A DNA stretch of 64,000 bases, from positions 18,054 to 82,053 of the forward strand of contig NZ_JAJTNB010000005.1 of assembly GCF_021300655.1 (NCBI RefSeq), read 5' to 3'. Shown here piece after piece: positions 50,705-60,679 of the stretch. The stretch is from Helicobacter kayseriensis. Its GTDB lineage: Bacteria > Campylobacterota > Campylobacteria > Campylobacterales > Helicobacteraceae. The notes beneath the pieces were generated by a model that was not told the DNA's origin, made no database searches, and saw only the letters and a list, made by a program, of their open reading frames with translations. The translations under genes and the position numbers were made by a program. Positions within the stretch are counted from its first letter, which is position 1. Every line of letters begins with the position of its first letter.

Positions 50705-52255
50705 TTAGCCTAAATGCATAGAGGGCAAAAGCCAAAGAAAGAGAAAAAATGCACAACAAAACAAAAAGAGCAAAAGGGAATCAAAATCAAAAAGATTTTT
50801 CCAAGAAAAGTGAAATTTTGGAAGCTGATGATTTGTTTGGGTTTTGAAACATAAGCTTGAAAGGTAGCCCACGATCAAAGTGATCATCAGTCCAATTGGT
50901 GCATTCCACATCCAAAAGAAATTAAAAAGAGTTGATGCAAAAATAACCCCAATGATTCCAGCAAAAAAGCCAATCATTGCACCATTTTCATTGCTTCTTT
51001 GAGTGAAGATTCCTAGCAAAAAGACTCCTAAGACAGATCCCAAAATGAAAGAAGCATATTGAGTGATGAGTTCAAGGATTGACATTTGTGATTGTGAGAG
51101 ATTGAGTGCAAGAAGAAGAATGAGCAAGCCTAAGAAGACGCCAACGATTCGTATGATCAAAATAGGATTGTTATGCTTTGCAAAGCGCGCAAGATAGGGA
51201 TCAAAGAAATCTTTCATAAACACTGTTGTCATTGAGTTTATAGAAGAGTCGATACTGCTCATTGTAGCTGCAAAGATTGCCACCAAAAAAATCCCCAATA
51301 CTCCTTGTGGAATCTCTTGCAAGACAAAAGAGATGAGGGCATCATTGGGATTTGAAAAAGAAAGATTGTTTTGATAGAAGAGATATAGTCCCAATCCTAA
51401 AACCAAAAAAAGAAAAGTTTGTATTAGGTTGATCACGCTACCTGCATAGAGGGATAGGCGAGCATTTTTAAGATTTTTCGCACTTAAGATTCTTTGAATT
51501 TGTGTTTGCTCTGTTCCATAATATGCAAGATGTATGATACCTCCGCCTATGATTCCAGCCCAAACTGTATTGGGAGCTTCAAAGGCAAAAGAAAAATCAA
51601 GTGCATTGAGCTTATTTTGAGTAATCAATGCAGAGAGGGATTCTTGCGGGGAGAGTGGAAGCAGGAGAAAAAGAAAGAAAAGTAAAAGAGCAAGCCCTAT
51701 CCACATAATCAATAGCTGAAGTCCATCACTTAAGATCACAGAGCGAATTCCACCCAAAGTGGTGTAAAGCAATGCAAAAAGCACAATCAGACAAATGGTA
51801 ATTTCAATAGGAAAAGAAAGGATGCGTGAGAGAATCAAAGAGGGTACATAAATGATCACGCTTGCAATCAATATGGTTTTAATAAGGTAAAACAGAGCAA
51901 GAATATTTTTGAGATTTTTTCCAAAGCGAAGTTGGAGATATTCATAAATGGATGTGATGTTGAGATGATAAAAATATGGAATCAAAGTTTTGCTTGCAAT
52001 CCAAGCAACAAGGGGCAGGTTCAAAAAGAGTGCAATTGCCTTGAGCCCAGTTTGATATGACCAGCTTGGAGCCCCTATGAAAGTGATCGCACTCACTTGA
52101 GTAGCCACAATAGAAATGCCAATAATGGGCCAGCCAAAATGCCTACCTGCAAGAAAGAAGTCAGAAGATGTTTTGATTTTTTTGCAAGAGGAGAGTCCAA
52201 TCCAGACAATCAAAACAAAATAAGCCAATAAAAAAATCCAATCGATCTTATTCAT
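50705..52255 (-). CDS. sodium:solute symporter (SSS family)
   Basis: The 516 residues have about 13 transmembrane helices and the family's N-terminal GLSSCKKIKTSSDFFLAGR followed by the Na-site region GISIVATQVSAITFIGAPS, plus SSIDSSINSMTTVFMKDFF near 340, where Na+ is coordinated in relatives. The substrate is unknown; monocarboxylates, sugars and proline are possible. It diverges from tgt, with about 100 bases between starts. Confidence 0.88.
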   Translation of the reverse strand: MNKIDWIFLLAYFVLIVWIGLSSCKKIKTSSDFFLAGRHFGWPIIGISIVATQVSAITFIGAPSWSYQTGLKAIALFLNLPLVAWIASKTLIPYFYHLNITSIYEYLQLRFGKNLKNILALFYLIKTILIASVIIYVPSLILSRILSFPIEITICLIVLFALLYTTLGGIRSVILSDGLQLLIMWIGLALLLFFLFLLLPLSPQESLSALITQNKLNALDFSFAFEAPNTVWAGIIGGGIIHLAYYGTEQTQIQRILSAKNLKNARLSLYAGSVINLIQTFLFLVLGLGLYLFYQNNLSFSNPNDALISFVLQEIPQGVLGIFLVAIFAATMSSIDSSINSMTTVFMKDFFDPYLARFAKHNNPILIIRIVGVFLGLLILLLALNLSQSQMSILELITQYASFILGSVLGVFLLGIFTQRSNENGAMIGFFAGIIGVIFASTLFNFFWMWNAPIGLMITLIVGYLSSLCFKTQTNHQLPKFHFSWKNLFDFDSLLLFLFCCAFFLFLWLLPSMHLG

Positions 52256-52357
52256 GGGGCGGGATTGTAGCAGAAGATTTTCTTATGTTTTAGAGACTTG
52301 CGGGTTTGGCAGAGGATTAAAACTTGTTAAAATTTTAATTTTTCAAAGGAGAAAAGG

Positions 52358-53512
52358 GTGTTTGAGCTATTGCAAAAAGATGGGAATGCAAGGGCAGGGA
52401 AAATCAAGCTTGCACATGGAGATGTGCAGACTCCTGTTTTTATGCCTGTTGGGACTCAAGGTGTGATTAAGGGGCTAGATTGTTTTGATGTGACAAATCA
52501 CCTAGGTGCAGAAATTATTTTGGGAAATACTTATCATTTATATCTTAGGCCAACAGCACAGAGGGTGAGATACTTTGGGGGATTGCATGGGATGAGTGGA
52601 TATAGGGGGAATTTTTTGACTGATAGTGGAGGATTCCAAGCTTTTAGTTTAGGAGGAAAAAGAAAAGAAGAGGGGATTGAGTTTAAATCCCATATTGATG
52701 GGAGCAAGCATTTCTTTACCCCCTCAAAGGTGCTTGATATCCAATATGATCTTAATAGTGATATTATGATGGTTTTGGATGATTTGGTTGGGTTGCCTGC
52801 AAGTAAGGAGAGGATTGAAGAATCAATTCATCGCACAACAAAGTGGGCACAAGAAAGTCTAGAACATCATCTTAAGCAACTCTTGCAGAATAAAGCTCAA
52901 AGCAATCATCTTTTTGCGATTGTGCAGGGGGGGACAGATGAGCATTTTCGAAAGATGAGCGCAACTGCTTTGGTGGAGCTTAGTGCAAAAAAAGAGGGGG
53001 TAGAAAAAAGATTTGATGGTTTTGCTATAGGTGGGCTTGCTGTAGGAGAAAGTGCAGAAGAAATGTATGAAACGCTTGATTTTACTCTTCCTTTTCTTCC
53101 AAGTGATAGACCACGCTATCTAATGGGTGTTGGAACACCTGAGAATATTCTTGAGGCAATCTCAAGAGGAGTGGATATGTTTGATTGTGTGATGCCTACA
53201 CGCAATGCACGCAATGGGAGTATTTTCACAAGTCGTGGAAAAATTTCAATCAAATCTTCCATTCATGCGCTGGAGGATTTTGCTCTTGATGAGGAGTGTG
53301 ATTGTTATACTTGTCAGAATTTCTCACGCGGATATTTGCATCATTTGTTTAGAAGTCATGAAATCACATATCATCGATTGGCCACAATTCATAATCTCAG
53401 GTTTTATCTTAATTTGACTAGAGGGGCAAGATTGGCGATTGTAGAGGGAAGATTTCAGCAGTACAAACAAGAATTTTATGAAAAACAGAGGAGGGGAAGT
53501 GGGAGAGCTTAA
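52358..53512 (+). CDS. tgt: queuine tRNA-ribosyltransferase
   Basis: Exchanges guanine-34 of GUN-anticodon tRNAs for the queuosine precursor preQ1. The 384 residues contain the catalytic Asp in [15 protein letters not shown], the second Asp in [16 protein letters not shown], and the zinc site CDCYTCQ...H. The start is GTG, 6 nt after AAGGAG. The next two genes, a radical SAM protein and a YhhQ-type transporter, overlap or abut it and suggest that the locus also handles imported queuosine precursors. Confidence 0.96.
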   Translation: MFELLQKDGNARAGKIKLAHGDVQTPVFMPVGTQGVIKGLDCFDVTNHLGAEIILGNTYHLYLRPTAQRVRYFGGLHGMSGYRGNFLTDSGGFQAFSLGGKRKEEGIEFKSHIDGSKHFFTPSKVLDIQYDLNSDIMMVLDDLVGLPASKERIEESIHRTTKWAQESLEHHLKQLLQNKAQSNHLFAIVQGGTDEHFRKMSATALVELSAKKEGVEKRFDGFAIGGLAVGESAEEMYETLDFTLPFLPSDRPRYLMGVGTPENILEAISRGVDMFDCVMPTRNARNGSIFTSRGKISIKSSIHALEDFALDEECDCYTCQNFSRGYLHHLFRSHEITYHRLATIHNLRFYLNLTRGARLAIVEGRFQQYKQEFYEKQRRGSGRA

Positions 53513-54188
53513 ACGCTATGGTTTGATTGAGACAAAACATAAACGAGAGATTGTTTTGCTTCAAGGGAGTGGTTGTCGCTATAAGCATTGTCGTTTTTGC
53601 GATTATTATCTAGATGTTTCTAATCAGCAAGAAGAGATTAATGCTAAGGCTTTAAGTTGTGTAAGTGGAAAATATGGAGTGTTAGAAGTGATCAATTCGG
53701 GGAGTTTTGGTGAGCTAAGTATGCAAACTCTTCACAAAATCAAAGAAATTGCTTCTCAAAAAAAGATCACTCAATTGATCTTTGAATGCCACTATCTTTA
53801 TAGAGATGAGATTCCAAATCTAAAAGAGTTTTTTAAAGATTTTAAAGTGAAGATTAAATTGGGTTTGGAGAGCTTTGATGAAGCATTCCGTGAAGGAGTG
53901 CTAAGAAAGGGAATCAAAGAAAAAAATTATGCTCAAATTGCAAAAGATTTTGATGAGGCAAATTTTCTTGTAGGTATCAAAGGTCAGAATATTAAGATGA
54001 TTGAGAAGGATTTGGAGCTTGGCTTGGAGCTTTTTGAGAGAATTTGTGTCAATGTGATGTGCAATAATTCCAAAATGCAAGCAGACCAAACAATCATTGA
54101 TGAATTTTTGCAGACAATTTATCCTAGATATCAAGATAATGAGCGGATTGACTTTTTATTGAGTAATACAGATTTTGGAGTCGGTTGA
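53499..54188 (+). CDS. radical SAM protein, COG1244/RaSEA-like
   Basis: The 229 residues carry an unusual cluster motif, C26-x4-C31-x2-C34 ([15 protein letters not shown]), then a GSFGE segment (68-72) and [18 protein letters not shown] (121-138), an order I remember from COG1244. That superfamily includes the archaeosine partner RaSEA and probably the queuine lyase QueL. Given its place between tgt and a YhhQ transporter, a queuosine salvage role is inferred. I chose the GTG at 53499, 4 nt after AGGAGG; an ATG at 53478 is possible. It overlaps tgt by 14 nt. Confidence 0.7.
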   Translation: MGELKRYGLIETKHKREIVLLQGSGCRYKHCRFCDYYLDVSNQQEEINAKALSCVSGKYGVLEVINSGSFGELSMQTLHKIKEIASQKKITQLIFECHYLYRDEIPNLKEFFKDFKVKIKLGLESFDEAFREGVLRKGIKEKNYAQIAKDFDEANFLVGIKGQNIKMIEKDLELGLELFERICVNVMCNNSKMQADQTIIDEFLQTIYPRYQDNERIDFLLSNTDFGVG

Positions 54189-54191
54189 GAA

Positions 54192-54905
54192 ATGATAAAT
54201 GAAATATTATTGTGTCTTAGTCTTTTGATGACTTATGGGGGTGTGATCGTATCTTATACATTATTTGGAAGAAGGGGGCTTTTGGTTTTTGGTGTATTTG
54301 CAACGATTGTGGCAAATATTGAAGTGAGCCTTTTGATCGATGCTTTTGGTGTGACGCAAACTTTGGGAAATGTTCTTTTTGCTTCAACCTTTTTGATAAC
54401 AGATGCATTGAGCGAAATAAAAGGGAAAGATGAGGCAAAAAAAGCTGTTGGAATCACCCTCTTTTTTAGTGCTTTGTTTTTGATGTTTTCGCAACTTTGG
54501 TTGCACTATCTGCCTATTGATCATCAAGCAGGAGAGAGTTTTCAAAAAGTTTTTGCACAAACTCCTAGAATCATTATTGCTTCTTTATTGGTTTTTGCCA
54601 TCGCTTCTTATTTGGATGTTTGGCTTTATCATTGGTGGTGGAAATGGAGTATTAGGCTTTGTGGAGAAAGGGAAAGATGGCTTTGGCTCCGCAATAATGG
54701 ATCAACATTGATTTCTCAATTTGTCAATACGATTTTATTTACTATATGTGCTTTTTGGGGAGTCTATCCTTTGGATGTATTAATTCAGATTATTTTGTCA
54801 AGCTATCTTATTTTTGTTTGCTTAGCAATTTTAGATACCCCAGTGCTCTATTTGCTTGTTTGTTTAGCCAAACGAAAAAATGATTATGATTTGAGAAAAA
54901 TTTAA
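54192..54905 (+). CDS. yhhQ: YhhQ/VUT-type queuosine precursor transporter
   Basis: An inner membrane protein of 237 residues with about six helices. Family landmarks are FASTFLITDALSEIKGKDEA (about 64-83), where YhhQ has a TFLixDxLxExYG segment, and RNNGSTLISQFVNTILFT (about 167-184). E. coli YhhQ imports preQ0 and preQ1. It begins 3 bases after the radical SAM gene and so shares its transcript with tgt. The start has only a weak ribosome binding site, consistent with coupling. Confidence 0.85.
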   Translation: MINEILLCLSLLMTYGGVIVSYTLFGRRGLLVFGVFATIVANIEVSLLIDAFGVTQTLGNVLFASTFLITDALSEIKGKDEAKKAVGITLFFSALFLMFSQLWLHYLPIDHQAGESFQKVFAQTPRIIIASLLVFAIASYLDVWLYHWWWKWSIRLCGERERWLWLRNNGSTLISQFVNTILFTICAFWGVYPLDVLIQIILSSYLIFVCLAILDTPVLYLLVCLAKRKNDYDLRKI

Positions 54906-54920
54906 TTTGGATGAAATGAT

Positions 54921-56129
54921 ATGAATTATGAATTAATTACTTTTTATTTGATTTGTTTTGTGATTCCAAATCTTTTTTTGAATATTTTGCAATATCGTCA
55001 TATTCAAAAAACGATGCAATTTGATGCGGTGCTATTATCTCCCAAAGATTATCTTGAGGCTGGGCATTATGCTTTGGCTAAGTTGCGTCTGTCGATTTTT
55101 CAAGATCTTTTTGGTTTTGCATTTTTTGTATTTTGGATTTTATATGGATTGAAATGGCTCAATCTTGTTGATTTTTTTGCTCATGGATTTGGGAATCAAG
55201 TCTTAATCGTTTTGGGACTTTTGGTCTTTATGCAAATCTTTCATCTTCCTTTTAAGTATTGGCAAGAAATGGTGATTGATAAGCAATATGGCTTCAGTCA
55301 TCAAACGATCAAATTGTTTTTGATGGATTTTGTAAGAGGAATGTCGCTCTTGGTAGTTGCGGGTAGTTTGGTGTTGTATGGATTGGTTTTGTTGATTCAT
55401 TATTTGCAAACTTGGTGGCTTTGGTGTGCAGTTTTTGTTTTTGCAACTGTGCTTATGATCAACTTTTTGTATCCCACTTGGATTGCACCTCTTTTTAATA
55501 CCTTCACCCCCTTGCAAGATTCTCTATTGCAAGAAAAGATTGAAGGGTTGATGAAAAGTGTAGGTTTTCAAAGCAGTGGTATTTTTGTCATGGATGCAAG
55601 CAAGAGAGATGGCCGACTCAATGCATATTTTGGAGGATTTGGAAAAAATAAGCGTGTTGTTTTATTTGATACCTTGCTTGAAAAGATCAGCTCTGAGGGT
55701 TTGATTGCAATTTTGGGTCATGAACTTGGGCACTTTAAACATAAAGATTTGGTTTTTGGCATTGTTGTTCAAGGTGTGTTTTTGTTTTGTATTTTTTATT
55801 TGTTGGGATCTTTGCCCCAATCTTTGTTTGAAGGATTGGGATTGTCTCAAACACCAGCCAATCTTTTGATGCTTTTATTGTTGATGATGCCTTTGATTGC
55901 ATTTTGGTTTTTGCCATTTGTGGGATTTTTTTCTAGAAAAGCAGAGTATAGAGCAGATGCCTTTGGTGCATCTTTGAGTTCCAAAAAGGCTTTGGCGCAA
56001 GCACTTGTTCGACTTGTGGAGAAAAATAAATCTTTTCCACACTCTCATCCTTTATATATTTGTTTTCACTATACACACCCCCCTCTTTTAGAGCGTCTAA
56101 AAGCTTTGGATTATGAAATATCAAGATAA
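54921..56129 (+). CDS. M48 (Ste24/CAAX protease 1-like) metalloprotease
   Basis: The 402 residues contain several transmembrane helices and the zinc-binding HELGHFKHKD (near 272-281) with a third ligand Glu in the FSRKAEYRADAFG segment. The N-terminal CAAX_1 domain (FHLPFKYWQEMVIDKQYGFS) places it with Ste24-type proteases rather than HtpX. In bacteria the natural substrates are mostly unknown; membrane protein quality control is likely. H. pylori has the same pair with prmC (HP0382-HP0381). Only 2 bases separate it from prmC. Confidence 0.9.
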   Translation: MNYELITFYLICFVIPNLFLNILQYRHIQKTMQFDAVLLSPKDYLEAGHYALAKLRLSIFQDLFGFAFFVFWILYGLKWLNLVDFFAHGFGNQVLIVLGLLVFMQIFHLPFKYWQEMVIDKQYGFSHQTIKLFLMDFVRGMSLLVVAGSLVLYGLVLLIHYLQTWWLWCAVFVFATVLMINFLYPTWIAPLFNTFTPLQDSLLQEKIEGLMKSVGFQSSGIFVMDASKRDGRLNAYFGGFGKNKRVVLFDTLLEKISSEGLIAILGHELGHFKHKDLVFGIVVQGVFLFCIFYLLGSLPQSLFEGLGLSQTPANLLMLLLLMMPLIAFWFLPFVGFFSRKAEYRADAFGASLSSKKALAQALVRLVEKNKSFPHSHPLYICFHYTHPPLLERLKALDYEISR

Positions 56130-56131
56130 AA

Positions 56132-56986
56132 ATGGATAAAAAAGCGATTCGAGATGCTCTTGCTTTTGGGGTGCAAGAGCTTGCGCAACTAGATCGTCCT
56201 AGATTAAAATCTGAGATTTTACTTGCATATATTTTGGGCGTGGAGAGGACTTATTTGCATGCTTTTAGTGAAAAGGAATTGCAAAAAGAAGACTTTGAGA
56301 AATTCCAAGCAAAGATTGCTAGGGCAAAAAGCCATATGCCTATTGAGTATTTGACTGAAAGGGTTGGTTTTTATGGATATGTATGGAATATCAAAGAGGG
56401 AGTTTTGATCCCCCGTCCAGAGACGGAGATTTTGATTGAAAAAGCAAGCGAGTTGATTCAAAAACATCATATTAAATATGTTTTTGAATTTGGTATGGGA
56501 AGTGGAATAATTGGTATCACTTTAGCTCTTTTGCATCCAGAGATTGAAGTTGTGGGGAGCGATATTAATCCACTAGCATTGCAAGTTAGTCAAATAAATT
56601 TGGACTTTTTTTGCAAAAATTATGACAAAACTCTTGAAAATCGTGTTAAATTCGCAAGGACCAATATCTTAGAGGATGTGGGATTATTGCATTGCAAAAC
56701 ATTTGATTTGCTCGTATCCAATCCTCCCTATATTGGGCTTGATTATTCTTTGCCGCCCAATGTTAGATATGAACCAAAAGAAGCCTTATTTGGTGGAGAA
56801 GGGGGAGAGGAAATACTGTATGCCTTAGTAGATAGGGTATGTGAGTGTTCTATTCCATTTATGGTTTGTGAAATGGGATATGATCAAAGAGCAAAGATGC
56901 AAAAGAAGCTTCAAGATAAGTTTTCTTTTGAGTTTTATCAAGATCTAAGTGGGTTGGATCGCGGTTTTCTAGCAACTTTAAGATAG
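56132..56986 (+). CDS. prmC: peptide chain release factor glutamine methyltransferase
   Basis: Methylates the Gln of the GGQ motif in RF1 and RF2. The 284 residues have the N-terminal helical PrmC_N domain and a methyltransferase domain with SAM loop EFGMGSGIIGI (near 117) and the diagnostic SNPPYIG (near 193). The family's E.A..GG stretch is here as KEALFGGEGG. An AAA-rich, weak ribosome binding site suggests coupling to the protease gene upstream. Confidence 0.93.
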   Translation: MDKKAIRDALAFGVQELAQLDRPRLKSEILLAYILGVERTYLHAFSEKELQKEDFEKFQAKIARAKSHMPIEYLTERVGFYGYVWNIKEGVLIPRPETEILIEKASELIQKHHIKYVFEFGMGSGIIGITLALLHPEIEVVGSDINPLALQVSQINLDFFCKNYDKTLENRVKFARTNILEDVGLLHCKTFDLLVSNPPYIGLDYSLPPNVRYEPKEALFGGEGGEEILYALVDRVCECSIPFMVCEMGYDQRAKMQKKLQDKFSFEFYQDLSGLDRGFLATLR

Positions 56987-56995
56987 AGATCAAAA

Positions 56996-57010
56996 GCTCA
57001 AGTTTTGAGC
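56996..57010 (+). terminator. small hairpin after prmC
   Basis: GCTCAA / TTGAGC with a GTT loop, a 6-bp stem just before the ribosome binding site of the next gene. No T-run; it could equally act on the transporter leader. Confidence 0.3.
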
Positions 57011-57028
57011 ACAACATAAGGAGAATCT

Positions 57029-58405
57029 ATGACTTTGTTTTTACAAAACTTTTTTTTACTTTCATCGTGGGGAACTTTACTTGCACTATGTGTTTTGGCT
57101 TGTATTTTTTTGTTGCTTAGGCAGGTTAGGAAATATTTAAGTTTTTCTCAAAGAATGTTTTTGGGACTTTTATGTGGAGTGGGATTTGGATTTGGGATGC
57201 AATATTTTGCAGGATTTCCACAAAAAGGTGTATCTGAACTCTCAAATGCATTGATTTGGTATAGCCAAACTTATGCGTGGATAAATTTTCTTTCTGCAAT
57301 CTTTGTCAATTTCTTAAAGCTCATTGTCGTGCCAATTGTTTTGATTGGTATTTTGTATGTCATCTTGAATCTAAGAAGTGATATTAAACTTTCCTCAATG
57401 TTTTCTCGTAGTCTTTTTTGGCTTTTATTAACAACTGGGATTGCTTCTGGGATCGCAGTTTTGTTGGGGACTTATTATGCTTTGGGTGAAGGATTTTTGC
57501 TTGATGGATCAAAAGAGATTAGAGAAGTTCAAGGGCTAGATCAAATTTTGTTGGGGCTTATGCCAAGCAATATCATTGAGACAATGGCAAAAAATGCTGT
57601 TGTAGGTGTTGTGATTTTTGCGATGATTTTTGCCTTAAGTATTCGATCTGTGGGAGATGAACATCCTTTTTATCAATCATTTGTAAGATGTGTTGATTTT
57701 TTGCATCAAGTGATGATGAAGATTGCAATGCTTGTGATTGAATTTATGCCATATGCTGTAGTCACAATGATTTCAGGAGTTTTGATGAGATATGGTATTG
57801 AGGCTGTTTCTCCTGTTTTGAAATTTATCGCTTTGATTTATCTCAGTGCTCTTTGTGTGTTTGTTGTGCATGCTATTGTGTTGTCTTTGCATGGATTAAA
57901 TCCACTGCTTTATTTTAAAAAGGCTATCCCTGCGCTTATGATGGCTTTCACTTCAAGATCAAGTGTTGCCACTCTTCCTGTAACGATTGATGTGCTTGAG
58001 AAGAGAATGGGTGTGAGTTCTATGAGCTCTTCTTTTGTCGCAACTTTGGCGACAACAATTGGTGCAAATGGGTGTGCAGGATATTTTGGCGGACTTGTAG
58101 GCGTTTTTGCTTTTCATGCTTTGGGTATTGAGGTGGGGTTGGTTCAGGGGATCATGATCGTGCTTTTATCTATGGTTGCTTCTATTGGTGTGGCTGGGAT
58201 TCCAGGGATTGCGACAATGGTGGCTTCGATTGTTTTGACAGGTCTTGGTATGGGTGAGCATTTTGGGATTTTGGCAATTGTTTTGGCGATTGATCCGATT
58301 ATGGATATGGCAAGAACGATGAGCAATGTCAGCGGAGGGATGATTGCAAGTATTGCCGTGGATAAAGAGCTTGGAATGCTAGATGAGGAGAAATATAAAA
58401 GCTAG
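57029..58405 (+). CDS. cation-dependent amino acid/cystine symporter, TcyP-like
   Basis: A 458-residue member of the dicarboxylate/amino acid:cation (DAACS) family. The long N-terminal helix pair before GLLCGVGFGFGMQYF and the FVNFLKLIVVPIVLIGILYV segment resemble the cystine transporter TcyP/YdjN more than GltP. Conserved late elements are FTSRSSVATLPVT (the HP1 serine-rich loop), TIGANGCAGYFGG and GVAGIPGIATM (HP2). Uptake of cystine is likely but not shown. AAGGAG lies 5 nt before the ATG. The stop overlaps the convergent miaA by 4 nt. Confidence 0.85.
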   Translation: MTLFLQNFFLLSSWGTLLALCVLACIFLLLRQVRKYLSFSQRMFLGLLCGVGFGFGMQYFAGFPQKGVSELSNALIWYSQTYAWINFLSAIFVNFLKLIVVPIVLIGILYVILNLRSDIKLSSMFSRSLFWLLLTTGIASGIAVLLGTYYALGEGFLLDGSKEIREVQGLDQILLGLMPSNIIETMAKNAVVGVVIFAMIFALSIRSVGDEHPFYQSFVRCVDFLHQVMMKIAMLVIEFMPYAVVTMISGVLMRYGIEAVSPVLKFIALIYLSALCVFVVHAIVLSLHGLNPLLYFKKAIPALMMAFTSRSSVATLPVTIDVLEKRMGVSSMSSSFVATLATTIGANGCAGYFGGLVGVFAFHALGIEVGLVQGIMIVLLSMVASIGVAGIPGIATMVASIVLTGLGMGEHFGILAIVLAIDPIMDMARTMSNVSGGMIASIAVDKELGMLDEEKYKS

Positions 58406-59379
58406 GGAATGATGCGGAGGAGTTCTTCAGAACTGCTCCAAATGATTCCTTCTTGAGCGTTTTGGATAGAAGAGGGGGGATGGATTGTTCCAAATTGTGT
58501 GCGATTAAAAGTGGTTTGGCGTTTGGCAAGTTGAGCTGTGTGGGTGGAAATAAGATCGCATAGTTCTTGAGTGTTTTTGGCAATGATTGGATTGCTTGGA
58601 GGAGTTTTACCCTGTAAAACTTCAAGTGGAGTTTGTGTGAGATATTCGATACTTTCGCGCACACCAATGGCATTGGCAGGTTGAATCAAATAATCATATT
58701 TTGTAAAGATGCTTTCGATCTCGTGAAGTAACCCTTGATTGAGCATTTTTTGCGTGCGTTGCATGATGCGATTTCTTAAGATGTCTCGATCAATTTTGAT
58801 GGCATATTTTTCGATTGGGTATGGGAAGCTTTCTTTGGGGTATTTTGCAAAATATTGTGTAGGGGGCATCTGAGTGGAGAAATAAATCTCAAGAGCCTTG
58901 TGAAGACGATAGGTATCGTTGGGATGGATGTTGTAATCTGGGTCGATTTGTCGCAAAAATTGATATAAATCAGGGAGAGATTTGATTTTTTGTGCGATGT
59001 TTTGAGATTGCTCTATGTTTAGATAAGGATGAGGTGAGAGTCCTTCAAGAATACTTTTGAGGTAAAAGCTTGATCCTCCGATAATAAGGAGCGAAGAGCG
59101 TCCTTTTTGTTTGCTTCGTTTGATCGCCTCAAACAAAAGATTTCTAAAAAGCATTGCATTGTTTTTTTCATTGGGTTTGAGGATATTGATTCCATAGTGT
59201 GGGATTTGGCTTAGTTCTTTTAGAGAGGGTTTGGCAGAGGCGATGTCAAATTCTTGATAGATTGATAAAGAATCTAGAGAGAAAATATCGCAGTGTAATT
59301 TTTGAGCTAGCTCTAAGCCTAGAGCACTTTTTCCACTCCCACTCCCACCCAAAATAGCAATAAGCCGAAAATCACTCAA
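58402..59379 (-). CDS. miaA: tRNA dimethylallyltransferase
   Basis: Adds the isopentenyl group to A37 of tRNAs reading UNN codons, using DMAPP from the pathway that includes IspE. The P-loop GGSGSGKSALGLELA opens the protein, followed by DSLSIYQEFDIASAKPS and the later VRESIEYL segment. The 325 residues are normal. It is the last gene of fliW-proC-miaA, 3 bases after proC. Confidence 0.95.
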   Translation of the reverse strand: MSDFRLIAILGGSGSGKSALGLELAQKLHCDIFSLDSLSIYQEFDIASAKPSLKELSQIPHYGINILKPNEKNNAMLFRNLLFEAIKRSKQKGRSSLLIIGGSSFYLKSILEGLSPHPYLNIEQSQNIAQKIKSLPDLYQFLRQIDPDYNIHPNDTYRLHKALEIYFSTQMPPTQYFAKYPKESFPYPIEKYAIKIDRDILRNRIMQRTQKMLNQGLLHEIESIFTKYDYLIQPANAIGVRESIEYLTQTPLEVLQGKTPPSNPIIAKNTQELCDLISTHTAQLAKRQTTFNRTQFGTIHPPSSIQNAQEGIIWSSSEELLRIIP

Positions 59380-59382
59380 AGC

Positions 59383-60162
59383 TTAGATTTTTCCCTTAGC
59401 TTTTAAGACTGATTGATGAGAGGCTTCTTGCAAGATCCCCTTAAAGCCTTTATTTTCAAGATAAGCCAAGCCTTCTGCAGTAGTTCCTGCAGGGCTTGTC
59501 ACCAGAGCTTTGATTTCTTGAGGAGAATGAGTCAAAAGAAGTTGTGCAAAACCCTCAAAAGTCGCATATACAAGTTCTCTGCTTTGAGAGAGCGGGATCC
59601 CCTCACGCACACCAGATTCGATTAAGGCCTCAGCCACAAGAGACAAAAAGGCAGGAGAGCTTCCATTGGTTGCAATACTTGCATCAATGAGTTCTTCACT
59701 TGCCAAAAGCGTTGCGCTTCCAAAAGCTTGAGTAAGTTTTTTTGCAAGAGTTTGTGCCTCAAGAGAACCTAGGCAAAAAAGACTTGTTGATGATTTTTGA
59801 ATGCTTGCGCCAATGTTGGGCATAGAGCGAGCGAAGTTTTGGGCTTGCGGGAAATGTTTTTGAAGAGTTGCAATATCAACTCCTGCCATAACAGAATAGA
59901 GCAAAAAGAAAGATTGATGAATTTGAAAAGATTGGATACCTTTGGGTTTGATGCACAAAATCAAAGTGCTATCTTGAGATAAATGATCTTCAAGAGAGGG
60001 GATTGCTTGAGCATTTGGATATTTTGAAGCAAAAGCTTTGGAGCGCTCAAAATCACGACCATAAATTAAAAATGAACAATGAGAAAACATCTGATGAGTG
60101 GAAAAACCTTGCATCATAGAAGAAGCAAGATTCCCATATCCGACTAAGATAAATTTTTGCAT
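59383..60162 (-). CDS. proC: pyrroline-5-carboxylate reductase
   Basis: Last step of proline synthesis, NAD(P)H-dependent. The 259 residues start with the Rossmann loop FILVGYGNLASSMMQG and contain the family signature near 215-230 (ALVTSPAGTTAEGLAYLE). MPNIGASIQKSSTSLFC follows the catalytic region, where the usual sequence is MPNTPA. The start shares a base with the fliW stop (TAATG). Confidence 0.94.
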   Translation of the reverse strand: MQKFILVGYGNLASSMMQGFSTHQMFSHCSFLIYGRDFERSKAFASKYPNAQAIPSLEDHLSQDSTLILCIKPKGIQSFQIHQSFFLLYSVMAGVDIATLQKHFPQAQNFARSMPNIGASIQKSSTSLFCLGSLEAQTLAKKLTQAFGSATLLASEELIDASIATNGSSPAFLSLVAEALIESGVREGIPLSQSRELVYATFEGFAQLLLTHSPQEIKALVTSPAGTTAEGLAYLENKGFKGILQEASHQSVLKAKGKI

Positions 60163-60563
60163 TAAGATTGGGGAGCTTGGTCTTTGTAGTAGGAGTCGAT
60201 AGATTCTGTCAATCCATATTGTGGATATTTTGTGCTATCTAAGACAACTTGAGCCATTGTTTTGTTTTTGACATTGAAAATCACAGGAGCCAAAAAGTTG
60301 ATCGTTGATTGTTCGATAGGGGTTTGCAAGACCATAATATTTCCTACCAAAACATCTTCTTCGCTTTTGATCTCTAGCAAAAGTTCAAGAGCTGAGGGGA
60401 TTTCAAAATCATATGGGCGTAAAGCAAAGGGGTTGATGAGTGTAAAGATTGGTGAGGAATCTTCATCGTTGGAGAGTTTCATAAAAAGATCATCAATCTT
60501 TTCAAGCCTCATTTTTTTCACATCTTCAAATCCTAAGATGGGTGACTTAACCTCAAAAACCAT
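60162..60563 (-). CDS. fliW: flagellar assembly factor FliW
   Basis: Binds flagellin and CsrA, so that free flagellin levels feed back on CsrA-mediated repression of flagellin translation. The 133 residues are typical: [20 protein letters not shown] at the N-terminus, [23 protein letters not shown] and [24 protein letters not shown] precedes the ATG. csrA is 26 kb away in this window. H. pylori has two FliW paralogues; this one is next to bamD and lon as HP1377 is. Confidence 0.93.
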   Translation of the reverse strand: MVFEVKSPILGFEDVKKMRLEKIDDLFMKLSNDEDSSPIFTLINPFALRPYDFEIPSALELLLEIKSEEDVLVGNIMVLQTPIEQSTINFLAPVIFNVKNKTMAQVVLDSTKYPQYGLTESIDSYYKDQAPQS

Positions 60564-60586
60564 TTCTGTCTCCTGTGTTTCATTGA

Positions 60587-60592
60587 ATTATA
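60587..60592 (-). promoter_or_regulatory. putative -10 box for fliW-proC-miaA
   Basis: TATAAT on the minus strand, about 24 bases from the fliW ATG, giving a very short leader. Confidence 0.55.
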
Positions 60593-60679
60593 ATTTCTAG
60601 GTCGATTGTAATCGTCATTTTTGGGCTATTCTATCCTAAAAAGTTTGAAAATTAACACATAAACTATGGTTGTGTGAGA

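Noticed and set aside
53499..54188. Radical SAM protein as QueE (de novo preQ1 synthesis)
   Set aside because: QueE uses a CxxxCxxC-type or expanded N-terminal motif and different later motifs; the Cx4Cx2C, GSFGE and LGLESFD order points to COG1244 instead.
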